From Porticoccaceae bacterium UBA1989 (GTDB lineage: Bacteria; Pseudomonadota; Gammaproteobacteria; Pseudomonadales; Porticoccaceae), in the NCBI GenBank assembly GCA_002335945.1, contig DDDD01000030.1, positions 1-17,545 of the forward strand: 17,545 bases of DNA, written 5' to 3'. Made by a program: the position numbers and the translations under genes. How positions within the stretch are numbered: position 1 is the first letter of the stretch; the number at the start of each line of letters is the position of its first letter. Under the pieces are notes generated by a model. That model was not told the DNA's origin. It was given only the letters and a program-made list of their open reading frames with translations, and ran no database searches. Below, piece after piece: positions 7,537 to 14,572 of this stretch.

Positions 7537-7651
7537 GTAGAGCAGCCCCGCAGTCCGCAATGCTTTTTAGTGGACAGCGGGTCTTATTCCTTTGTTGTCT
7601 CTGGTGTACTGGATGCTAAACTGGATTAAAATAACTGTGAGGGGCAAAGTT

Positions 7652-7969
7652 ATGAGTGAAATACCGGTATATATAGTCGTTAATTTGTTAGTAACCGAGG
7701 CTGATTCTTATAGAGCCTACGAAAAAGGTTTTTTCCCGCTGCTTAAGAAATACGGCGGCGAGTTCATCACCTATGATGACAACCCAATTCATCTGGAAGG
7801 TTTGACGCCACGAGAAGGGCGCATGATTATTTTCACCTTTCCCTCCGAGCAAGCGGGCAAAGATTGGTATGCCGATGCAGACTATCAGGCGCTTTCTGAG
7901 CACCGCCGAGCTGGCACTAAACTAGAATTCTTAACCATGGTTCGTGGCCTGCCGCCGCGCACCAAATAA
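7652..7969 (+). CDS. DUF1330-family protein
   Basis: A 105-residue soluble protein with the DUF1330 pattern, a small ferredoxin-like (dimeric alpha/beta barrel) fold. It shows IYVVNLLVTEADSYRAYEKG-type strand-helix at the N-terminus, a KKYGGEFITYDDNP strand, EGRMIIFTFPS, and a W-Y-x-D-x-x-Y-Q-x-L-x-x-H-R element near residues 73-86, typical of the family. The ATG at 7652 is preferred over the reading from 7592. GAGGGG lies 7 bases ahead of it, and the preceding 20 residues are hydrophobic filler outside the family pattern. The stop is 14 bases before the oxidoreductase start, so they are co-transcribed. No catalytic function is established for the family. The context suggests help in handling whatever the operon imports. 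Confidence 0.85.
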   Translation: MSEIPVYIVVNLLVTEADSYRAYEKGFFPLLKKYGGEFITYDDNPIHLEGLTPREGRMIIFTFPSEQAGKDWYADADYQALSEHRRAGTKLEFLTMVRGLPPRTK

Positions 7970-7983
7970 TAAGGGCAAATATA

Positions 7984-9159
7984 ATGAAAAATAATCGAGA
8001 ATTGGGCATTGTTGTCTATGGCGCTACCGGTTTTACCGGCCGTTTGGTTGCAGAGTATTTGAACAAGCAATATGGCGTTAATGGCGAGGTGGTTTGGGCC
8101 ATGGCTGGCCGTAGCCTGAGCAAGCTAGAGCAGGTTCGTGACGAGATGGGTATCTCTGCGGATGTGCCATTAGTGGTAGCAGACTCGTCAGATCTAGATT
8201 CGATTAAAGCGATGGTTGAACGCACCGCGGTGATTCTAACGACTGTGGGACCCTACCAGCTCTATGGAAACGAATTAGTTGAATGCTGTGCCGCTGCTGG
8301 CACAGACTATGTGGATCTGTGTGGCGAGCCAGGCTGGATGCATAAAATGATCGGTGCCCATTCCGAAGCCGCGCAAGCCAGTGGTGCGCGTATTGTATTC
8401 TCCTGTGGTTTTGATTCTATCCCGTTTGATTTGGGCGTGATGTTTTTACAGCAGACTGCAGAGCAAAAGCTCGGATCTACAGTCCCTCGTGTTAGAGGCC
8501 GTGTTCGTGCCATGAAAGGCACTTTTTCTGGGGGCACCCTCGCTAGCTTCCGAACCACAATGGCTGCAGCGGCCCAGGATCGCGAATTAGTGAATGTTCT
8601 GCGCAACCCTTTCTCTCTGACGCCAGGTTTTACCGGCGCAGATCAGCCTGCTGGCAATAAGCCTGAGTTTGATGAGGTTTTGCAGTCTTGGATTGCCCCC
8701 TTTGTTATGGCGAGCATTAACACCAAAAACATTCATCGCTCAAATATGCTGATGGATCACCAGTATGGCACTGACTTTGTTTACGACGAGATGATGATAA
8801 CCGGCCCAGGCGACAAGGGCGAGGCGATCGCTCATCATATTGCCAATGACAATTCCATGGCTGAAGACCCACGCCAGCCAGGTGAAGGCCCAGATAAAGA
8901 TGAGCGCGAAAATGGTATGTACGATGTGCTGTTTGTGGGCCAGGCCAAAGACGGCCAGCTAGTTAAGGTGAGCGTGCAGGGTGATAAGGATCCGGGCTAT
9001 GGCTCAACCTCAAAGATGATTGCCGAGAGTGCCGTTTGTCTGCTCAAGAACCCAGAGGCTGCCAGTGGTGGAATCTGGACACCAGCGCCGGCTATGGGCA
9101 CATTACTTGTCGAGCGCTTGCAGAAAAATGCTGGTCTTACATTTACTGTTGAAGACTAG
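7984..9159 (+). CDS. Saccharopine dehydrogenase-like NAD(P)-dependent oxidoreductase
   Basis: A 391-residue Rossmann oxidoreductase related to human SCCPDH and mycobacterial trans-acting enoyl reductases. The N-terminal VYGATGFTGRLVAEYL (11-26) is the dinucleotide-binding loop. It is followed by the family's TTVGPYQLYGNELVECCA and GTDYVDLCGEPGWM segments and GFDSIPFDLG. These proteins are often annotated as saccharopine dehydrogenases, but the C-terminal domain is not that of the lysine enzyme. Acting on a lipid or polyketide double bond is a known role in mycobacteria. No membrane segment is obvious. AAGGG 8 bases upstream supports the ATG. It is the middle gene of a three-gene operon with DUF1330 before it and a TonB-dependent receptor 13 bases after it. 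The specific reaction is unknown. Confidence 0.85.
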   Translation: MKNNRELGIVVYGATGFTGRLVAEYLNKQYGVNGEVVWAMAGRSLSKLEQVRDEMGISADVPLVVADSSDLDSIKAMVERTAVILTTVGPYQLYGNELVECCAAAGTDYVDLCGEPGWMHKMIGAHSEAAQASGARIVFSCGFDSIPFDLGVMFLQQTAEQKLGSTVPRVRGRVRAMKGTFSGGTLASFRTTMAAAAQDRELVNVLRNPFSLTPGFTGADQPAGNKPEFDEVLQSWIAPFVMASINTKNIHRSNMLMDHQYGTDFVYDEMMITGPGDKGEAIAHHIANDNSMAEDPRQPGEGPDKDERENGMYDVLFVGQAKDGQLVKVSVQGDKDPGYGSTSKMIAESAVCLLKNPEAASGGIWTPAPAMGTLLVERLQKNAGLTFTVED

Positions 9160-9172
9160 GATAATTTTTATA

Positions 9173-11239
9173 ATGATCAAGAAAATAGGACTTTCCCTAG
9201 TGATTACCACGGCGCTTTTTACAGGCGCCGTGACTGCAGGGGTCGAAGAAATAGTAACCGTTGCTACAAGAACTGAGGCTAAGCTAGCCGAGGTGGTTGG
9301 CTCCGTGTCTTTAGTCGACAGTGATGCATTAAAGCTGGTCTCCCACGCCCATGTGCAGCAGGCGCTGTCTCGGGTTGCTGGTGTTAATCTGCACCGTGGC
9401 AATGGTCAGGAATATCTGCCCGCTGTGCGTTCGCCAGTGCTGACTGGCGCTGGTGGTTGCGGTGGGTTTTTGATGCAAGAAGATGGTATTCCCATTCGGG
9501 CCGCCGGCTTTTGTAACATCAATGAGCTGTTTGAAGCCAACACAGAGATGGCCCAGCGTATTGAAGTGCTGCGCGGTACAGGTACGGTTCTGCACGGCTC
9601 TAACGCGATGCATGGGGTAATTAATATAGTCACCCCAGAAATTTCTCAAGAGAGTAATTTGGGTCTGGAAGTGGGTGCCAATGATTACGGCAGACTGACA
9701 TTTAAGTCCGGCACCGAGACTCTGGGTATTGCTGCCAATCTTACTCATGACGGTGGTTACCGTGATGATTCAGGGTTTGACCAGCAGAAAGTGTCTCTGC
9801 GTCATGCTTATAAGAATGGCGATGTAAAAATTGATTCTGGTATTACTCTGACCAATCTTAATCAAGAGACAGCGGGTTTTATTGAGGACCTGGATTCTTA
9901 CAAAGATGATGCTCAGGTTGAATTAAACCTTAACCCAGAAGCCTATCGCGATGTGCGTTCGGCACGGGTCTGGTCTCGCATCAGTAAAGCAGAGCAGAAC
10001 TACCAGCTGATAGTTACGCCGTATCTTCGCTACAGCAAAATGGATTTCTTGCAGCACTTTTTACCCGGTGATCCACTGGAAGAGAACGGCCAAAAGAGTC
10101 TGGGTGTGCAGGTAGGTTACTACCGAGCCCTGAGTGATACACTCAATGTTATTGCCGGTTTTGATGCCGAGATAACAGATGCCTATTTGAAGCAGTCTCA
10201 GGATGCGCCCACCCAGGGTTCGGCTTTTTTACGTGCGACCATTCCTGCGGGACAGCATTATGATTATCAGGTAGACGCTACTATGGCAGCACCCTATATG
10301 CATCTGGATTGGTCTGTTAATGATCAGCTATCGGTTAGTGGTGGACTGCGTTTTGAATCTATGCGCTATGACTACAGCAACAACATGTTGGCAGGTCGCA
10401 CTAAAGCCGACGGCAGTACCTGTGGATTTGGTGGCTGTCGTTACAGCCGTCCGGAGAGCGGCAAAGATAACTTTAATAACTGGTCTTCTAACCTCGGTGC
10501 GCAGTTTAAGTTGAGCGATACGCACAGTACTTTCCTGAGATTGGCTCGTGGTTTTAGAGCACCTCAGGCCACTGAACTCTACCGTTTACAGCGCGCGCAA
10601 CAAATCACTGATTTGGATTCAGAGAGTGTCGATTCTGTCGAGCTGGGTATTACTGGCAACACCGATTCACTGAGCTACAAAGTTGCTGTTTATCATATGG
10701 AAAAAGACAATGTGATCTTTAGGGACTCGAGCTTCTTCAATGTTAGCAATGGCAAAACAGAGCATCAGGGCATTGAGCTAGAGTCGGATTACGAGATTAA
10801 TTCACAATGGTCTCTGGGCATTAGCGCAACTCTGGCTCGCCATACTTACCTTAGTGATACCTTAGTCGGTGCGGTGGATAGCCTCGGTAACGACGTTGAA
10901 GTAAATATTAATAACAACGATATAGACACAGCACCCAGAAATTTTGGCAGTGCTAGATTGGCATGGACTCCGGATAGCACAAAGACTGTAGAGCTTGAAT
11001 GGCAGTCTATGGGCAGTTACCAGCTCAACCCAGAGAATTTCAATCAGTACGAGGGGCATGATATCGTCCATCTTCGCGCGGGTTGGAATGTCTCTGAATC
11101 AATGCGTGTCTATGCCAATATTAGTAATCTCACTGACGAGCATTATGCAGAACGTGCCGACTTCACAAAGTTTAGTCAGGAGCGATATTTCCCAGGAACT
11201 CCGCGAAGCATGCAGGTGGGTGTTGAGTTAGCTTGGTAA
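9173..11239 (+). CDS. TonB-dependent outer-membrane receptor
   Basis: A 688-residue outer-membrane active transporter. The ATG at 9173 opens a clear signal peptide (MIKKIGLSLVITTALF, cleavage near TAG at about 22), so the longer reading from 9020 inside the upstream gene is rejected. AGGA lies 11 bases upstream. A TonB-box-like EEIVTVATR follows (about 25-33). The plug domain (about 35-155) includes VLRGTGTVLHGSNAMHGVINI. The rest is a beta-barrel ending in the TonB-receptor C-terminal element (ERYFPGTPR, then a terminal Trp). The plug carries Cys96 and Cys114 around a GGCGGF...GFCN loop, and the barrel carries Cys417 and Cys422. Both look like disulphide pairs. No siderophore or B12 gene is nearby. 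The operon pairs it with an oxidoreductase and DUF1330, so the ligand is more likely an organic substrate than iron, but this is inference. Confidence 0.92.
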   Translation: MIKKIGLSLVITTALFTGAVTAGVEEIVTVATRTEAKLAEVVGSVSLVDSDALKLVSHAHVQQALSRVAGVNLHRGNGQEYLPAVRSPVLTGAGGCGGFLMQEDGIPIRAAGFCNINELFEANTEMAQRIEVLRGTGTVLHGSNAMHGVINIVTPEISQESNLGLEVGANDYGRLTFKSGTETLGIAANLTHDGGYRDDSGFDQQKVSLRHAYKNGDVKIDSGITLTNLNQETAGFIEDLDSYKDDAQVELNLNPEAYRDVRSARVWSRISKAEQNYQLIVTPYLRYSKMDFLQHFLPGDPLEENGQKSLGVQVGYYRALSDTLNVIAGFDAEITDAYLKQSQDAPTQGSAFLRATIPAGQHYDYQVDATMAAPYMHLDWSVNDQLSVSGGLRFESMRYDYSNNMLAGRTKADGSTCGFGGCRYSRPESGKDNFNNWSSNLGAQFKLSDTHSTFLRLARGFRAPQATELYRLQRAQQITDLDSESVDSVELGITGNTDSLSYKVAVYHMEKDNVIFRDSSFFNVSNGKTEHQGIELESDYEINSQWSLGISATLARHTYLSDTLVGAVDSLGNDVEVNINNNDIDTAPRNFGSARLAWTPDSTKTVELEWQSMGSYQLNPENFNQYEGHDIVHLRAGWNVSESMRVYANISNLTDEHYAERADFTKFSQERYFPGTPRSMQVGVELAW

Positions 11240-11256
11240 ACATAAAACGATAAAAA

Positions 11257-11282
11257 AATCAGGGGGCAAGTGCCCCCTGATT
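11257..11282 (+). terminator. Strong hairpin after the TonB receptor gene
   Basis: A perfect 12-base inverted repeat (AATCAGGGGGCA and its complement TGCCCCCTGATT) with a nominal two-base centre begins 17 bases after the stop codon. On the plus strand it is followed by GCGTCTAAAC rather than a run of T, with pyrimidine-rich sequence only from about 11290. An A-run just before it would give a T-tail on the opposite strand. It probably ends the plus-strand operon but the tail is atypical. Confidence 0.65.
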
Positions 11283-11382
11283 GCGTCTAAACTTCTTTTA
11301 ATTCTCTTCTTCTTTCTGTGCTCCTGCCTACATGCTTCTATTGCGGGAAAATTTTTATCATTTAATGGGTCGAATGTCCTGT

Positions 11383-11412
11383 GTGACAGGTACTGTTTGC
11401 AAGGTATATATT
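11383..11412 (+). promoter_or_regulatory. Candidate sigma-70 promoter with palindromic -35
   Basis: GTGACA (11383-11388) and TATATT (11407-11412) each match the consensus in five of six positions, with an 18-base spacer. The leader to the DUF3422 gene would be about 130 bases. The -35 lies inside the inverted repeat CCTGT-GTG-ACAGG (11378-11390), which could be a repressor site. Confidence 0.4.
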
Positions 11413-11549
11413 AAAGGTTCTTTCTGGGACATAGTTCTAAAGCTAGACGTCAAGCTTGCATAGTTGGAGAGGGAGGGCCAAAGTGTAGGCAAAAGACTCG
11501 GCTAGAATGTCCTAGGATGTCATTGCCGTTGGCCTAGAGGTTGTATTGT

Positions 11550-12818
11550 ATGAACCATCATCCACTTAAAGATTCTTTAATTGACGAATTACACAATCGC
11601 CCCTTTCCTGTTGTGGCTCTTCCCGCGCAGGTATCTAGTTTGGTTTTTCTCCATACCGGTGAGCGGCAACTGGAGATAGATAAACTCAACGATCTCGCCA
11701 ACCGCCACAACATTCCAGCTCCAGAAGAAAACGCTGACTGTTACTATCAGAGTTTCCCACTGTTTGATCTGCGCTGGGAATTTCACAATGAATTTTCTAC
11801 TTATACCGTTATTCGTCACAGTGATAGTCCTCAGGCTATCGGAGAAAATATTTTCTCTCTGTTAGATAAAGACTGGGTCGAAAATTTGGGTGGCCAGCTG
11901 ATTGCCGCCAACCATATAGATCTTCGTCCTGCCGCAATGGCACCAATAACCCCAGAGGCACTCAGGGAACAATTTGACGGCCGGCGATTGGTGGGCGGTA
12001 AGATTTATGATGGCCATGCCACCGTCTGGACCTCGGTACAGACCCAGGATGATGGATTTATTTCCACCTTGGTTATAGATGAAGGAATGGATTCTGCGCA
12101 GGCGGGCAGGGTAATTCGCAATTTGCTGGAGATTGCTGCCTACAGATCCATGACATTGTTAGCGCTACCTATAGCTCGCCAACTTATGCCGGAGGTTCGC
12201 CAACTTGAGCAACGCCTTGTAGAAACCAATAACAAACTCAATGACATAGTTACCCTCGAAGATGAGCAGAGCCTAATGGATGAGCTGATCAGTGAGGCTA
12301 CACAGTTAGAAAAATTAGTGGCCGACCACAACTTCCGTTTCTCGGCGACTGAGGCCTACTTTAATCTCACAGAGAGCCGCTTGGATATGCTGCGTGAGCA
12401 AAAAATGCCGGCGATACGGACCTTAAAACAATTCCATGCCCGACGGTTTATTCCCGCCTTTAATACCTGTATGTCGGTGGTGAAACGCAAAGAAAACCTC
12501 TCCAAACGCATTAGCCGCACCAGTGAATTATTGCACCTGCGGTTACAGCTTTCTTTGGAAGCACAGAATCAAAAGTTGTTATCTTCCATGGACAATCGCA
12601 GTGAACTACAGCTGCGCTTGCAGCAAACAGTTGAGGGATTGTCGGTGGTGGCGATGACCTACTACAGTATGAAATTGATCGAACTGTTGATTAAGCCAAT
12701 CCCTATAGAGACCTACCTGCCAATTTCTCCGGGTATATTATTAGCGCTGTTAACGCCGGTGGTATTCAGTGCTGCAATGTTGGTGGTTATTAGAATTCGT
12801 AAGAAGTTGCATAGCTAG
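11550..12818 (+). CDS. DUF3422-family membrane-anchored protein
   Basis: A 422-residue protein matching DUF3422. The N-terminus HPLKDSLIDELHNRPFPVVALPAQ is the family's hallmark opening, followed by a soluble region. A long charged helical and probably coiled-coil region spans about residues 205-325 (many E, Q, L and R). Two C-terminal membrane segments (about 360-385 and 390-415) end in the basic tail RIRKKLHS. The ATG at 11550 is preferred over the TTG at 11541: AGAGG ends at 11540, and the ATG gives a normal 9-base gap. The protein likely sits in the inner membrane with its bulk in the cytoplasm. Its function is not established in the family. Monocistronic, convergent with hisA downstream. 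Confidence 0.85.
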   Translation: MNHHPLKDSLIDELHNRPFPVVALPAQVSSLVFLHTGERQLEIDKLNDLANRHNIPAPEENADCYYQSFPLFDLRWEFHNEFSTYTVIRHSDSPQAIGENIFSLLDKDWVENLGGQLIAANHIDLRPAAMAPITPEALREQFDGRRLVGGKIYDGHATVWTSVQTQDDGFISTLVIDEGMDSAQAGRVIRNLLEIAAYRSMTLLALPIARQLMPEVRQLEQRLVETNNKLNDIVTLEDEQSLMDELISEATQLEKLVADHNFRFSATEAYFNLTESRLDMLREQKMPAIRTLKQFHARRFIPAFNTCMSVVKRKENLSKRISRTSELLHLRLQLSLEAQNQKLLSSMDNRSELQLRLQQTVEGLSVVAMTYYSMKLIELLIKPIPIETYLPISPGILLALLTPVVFSAAMLVVIRIRKKLHS

Positions 12819-12864
12819 GCTGACGTTAAAACAAGCGAAGCTAACATTAAAGCACCCCTAATCT

Positions 12865-13623
12865 TTAAGCTCGATTGTTCCAATTAATGCACTGTTCTAT
12901 TGTCACACCGGTACCACCAAAGATATCCAGTGCACTGCCAATGGTAAGGTCCACTGCGCCATTGGACAGTGACTCTACTAGAGCCAAATCTTGCAATGAT
13001 CTAGCGCCACCAGCATAGGTGCAGGGCAGAGTGCAAGATTCCCCAAGCAGTTTAACCAGGTCCTTATCAATGCCCCCCTGCAACCCTTCAACATCTGCTG
13101 CGTGCACCAGAAATTCTGCGCAGTGATTTTCCAGCTCTGAAATTGTCTCAGCATTAACCGCAGTATTGGTGATGGTCTGCCAGCGATCAGTGGCAATCAT
13201 CCAGCCTTGATTTGTTTTTCGGCAACTTAGGTCGAGCACTAAATACTCTGCACCTACTTCAGCTTTAATTGCTTCAAGGCGCGCCCAGGAAAACGCACTC
13301 TGATCAAATAAATAGGAGGTAACAATAATATGTGAGGCTCCAGCGGTCAGATAGCTGGCGGCATTTTCAAGATTGACCCCACCACCAAACTGCAGACCGT
13401 TGGGGTAGGCGGCAAGGGCGTTAAGCACCTGCTGCTGATTGTTGGGGCCTAGGGCAATAACATGGCCGCCGGTCAGATTATGTTGGCGGTAAAGTTCGGC
13501 GTAATAGGTGGCGTCGTACTGGCTGACAAAATTAGTGTCCGCACCATCGTCTGTCAGGCTGCCGCCGACAATTTGTTTTACCTGACCCTGGTGCAGGTCG
13601 ATACAGGGACGAAACGCGGTCAA
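12865..13623 (-). CDS. hisA: HisA isomerase of the eukaryotic type (ProFAR isomerase)
   Basis: A 252-residue (beta/alpha)8-barrel enzyme matching the eukaryotic-type ProFAR isomerase (yeast HIS6, plant HISN3; TIGR02129 from memory). It performs the fourth step of histidine synthesis. FRPCIDLHQGQVKQIVGG opens the barrel with Asp9 as the predicted first catalytic acid. LVLDLSCRK holds Asp131, the second. ATDRWQTIT, EFLVHAADVEGL and YAGGAR are further hallmarks of the eukaryotic form rather than the bacterial HisA. The start is TTG at 13623. An in-frame stop lies eight codons upstream with no ATG or GTG between, and GGAG is placed 8 bases before TTG. It follows liuE by 43 bases on the same strand, so it may be read from the liu operon. 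No other his gene is in view. Confidence 0.87.
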   Translation of the reverse strand: MTAFRPCIDLHQGQVKQIVGGSLTDDGADTNFVSQYDATYYAELYRQHNLTGGHVIALGPNNQQQVLNALAAYPNGLQFGGGVNLENAASYLTAGASHIIVTSYLFDQSAFSWARLEAIKAEVGAEYLVLDLSCRKTNQGWMIATDRWQTITNTAVNAETISELENHCAEFLVHAADVEGLQGGIDKDLVKLLGESCTLPCTYAGGARSLQDLALVESLSNGAVDLTIGSALDIFGGTGVTIEQCINWNNRA

Positions 13624-13666
13624 AGGGTTAGCTCCGAATCTAAGTTATCAAGAGCGCCAGTATAAC

Positions 13667-14572
13667 TTACTGCAGTGCTATTCCTACCTTTGAGCTGTTG
13701 GCGCGATTAAGTTTTTGGCTAATAAAATTGCCGGCACTGATCAGTTTTGGTAGATCGACGCCATGCTCTATTCCCAGCCCATTGAGCATATAGACTAGAT
13801 CTTCGGTGGCCACATTACCCGAGGCTCCCTTAGCGTATGGGCAGCCACCAAGCCCTGCGACGGAGCTATCAACCACGTTGATGCCCATCTGCAGTGCCCG
13901 CAGTATATTGGCCAGAGCCTGGCCGTAAGTGTCATGAGCATGGATAGCCAGCTTGTTAGGGGCTATGTCTTTTAATAGTCTGCTGAGTAGTGCGTCTATA
14001 GCTGCTGGGGTGCCAACGCCGATGGTGTCGCCGAGGGAAATTTCATAGCAGCCCATGGCTAGTAACTGGTCGGCGACCTGAGCAACTGGCTCGGGATTTA
14101 TAGCGCCCTCGTAGGGGCAGCCAACCACACAGGAGATATAACCGCGGACGGTTAGGCCGCTAGCCAGCGCCTGTTCGGTAACAGGTTTAAAGCGCTCGAT
14201 ACTCTCGGCAATGGAACAGTTTATGTTTTTTTGACTAAAACTTTCAGAGGCTGCGGCAAACACTGCGACCTCTTTTACGCCGCAGGCAATGGCTCTTTCG
14301 AGACCCTGCATATTTGGGGTGAGGGCCGCGTAGGTCATTGCCGGGTTAGTTTGCGTGCTCTGTAGTAACTGGTTAAAGACCTCGTCGCTTCCCGCCATCT
14401 GTGGTATCCACTTAGGGCTGACAAAACTACCCGCCTCAATGTAGCTGAGCCCCGCACCGGCCAGACGCTGTATTAGCGCAATTTTGGTGTCGACATCCAG
14501 GGCCACTTTTTCATTTTGCAGTCCATCGCGAGGGCCAACTTCGACAATTTTTACTGACTTGGGATAGTTCAT
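13667..14572 (-). CDS. liuE: Hydroxymethylglutaryl-CoA lyase
   Basis: A 301-residue HMG-CoA lyase, cleaving 3-hydroxy-3-methylglutaryl-CoA into acetoacetate and acetyl-CoA, the last step of leucine degradation. EVGPRDGLQNE (11-21) carries the catalytic Arg15 and metal ligand Asp16. YIEAGSFVSPKWIPQM is the family's substrate region. HAHDTYGQAL (211-220) gives metal-binding His211 and His213 plus Asp214. GLGGCPYAKGASGN (240-253) contains the signature Cys244 of the HMGL glycine-rich loop. Length matches bacterial MvaB/LiuE. The ATG overlaps the liuD stop in an ATGA arrangement, implying translational coupling. Homocitrate/isopropylmalate synthase relatives were considered, but the cysteine signature and the operon exclude them. 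Confidence 0.95.
   Translation of the reverse strand: MNYPKSVKIVEVGPRDGLQNEKVALDVDTKIALIQRLAGAGLSYIEAGSFVSPKWIPQMAGSDEVFNQLLQSTQTNPAMTYAALTPNMQGLERAIACGVKEVAVFAAASESFSQKNINCSIAESIERFKPVTEQALASGLTVRGYISCVVGCPYEGAINPEPVAQVADQLLAMGCYEISLGDTIGVGTPAAIDALLSRLLKDIAPNKLAIHAHDTYGQALANILRALQMGINVVDSSVAGLGGCPYAKGASGNVATEDLVYMLNGLGIEHGVDLPKLISAGNFISQKLNRANSSKVGIALQ

Larger units (their letters stand above)
11240..11549. other. Intergenic region between receptor and DUF3422 genes
   Basis: This 310-base gap contains the hairpin at 11257-11282, a pyrimidine-rich stretch at about 11288-11335, a candidate promoter at 11383-11412, and a 9-base direct repeat GAATGTCCT at 11372-11380 and 11505-11513. An AGAGG site at 11536-11540 precedes the next gene. 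No convincing short coding sequence or RNA gene was recognised in either strand. Confidence 0.6.

Noticed and set aside
7486..7560. 25-residue N-terminal extension of the binding protein
   Set aside because: It crosses the promoter region and precedes a well-formed signal peptide that starts at 7485 with its own ribosome-binding site.
7592..7651. 20-residue extension of the DUF1330 protein
   Set aside because: It lies outside the family pattern and lacks a ribosome-binding site, while GAGGGG precedes the ATG at 7652.
9020..9172. Upstream extension of the TonB receptor reading frame
   Set aside because: It overlaps the 3' end of the oxidoreductase gene, and the signal peptide begins at the ATG at 9173 with an AGGA ahead of it.
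9329..9748. 139-residue minus-strand reading frame
   Set aside because: It is antisense to the plug domain of the TonB receptor and shows no protein-like motif.
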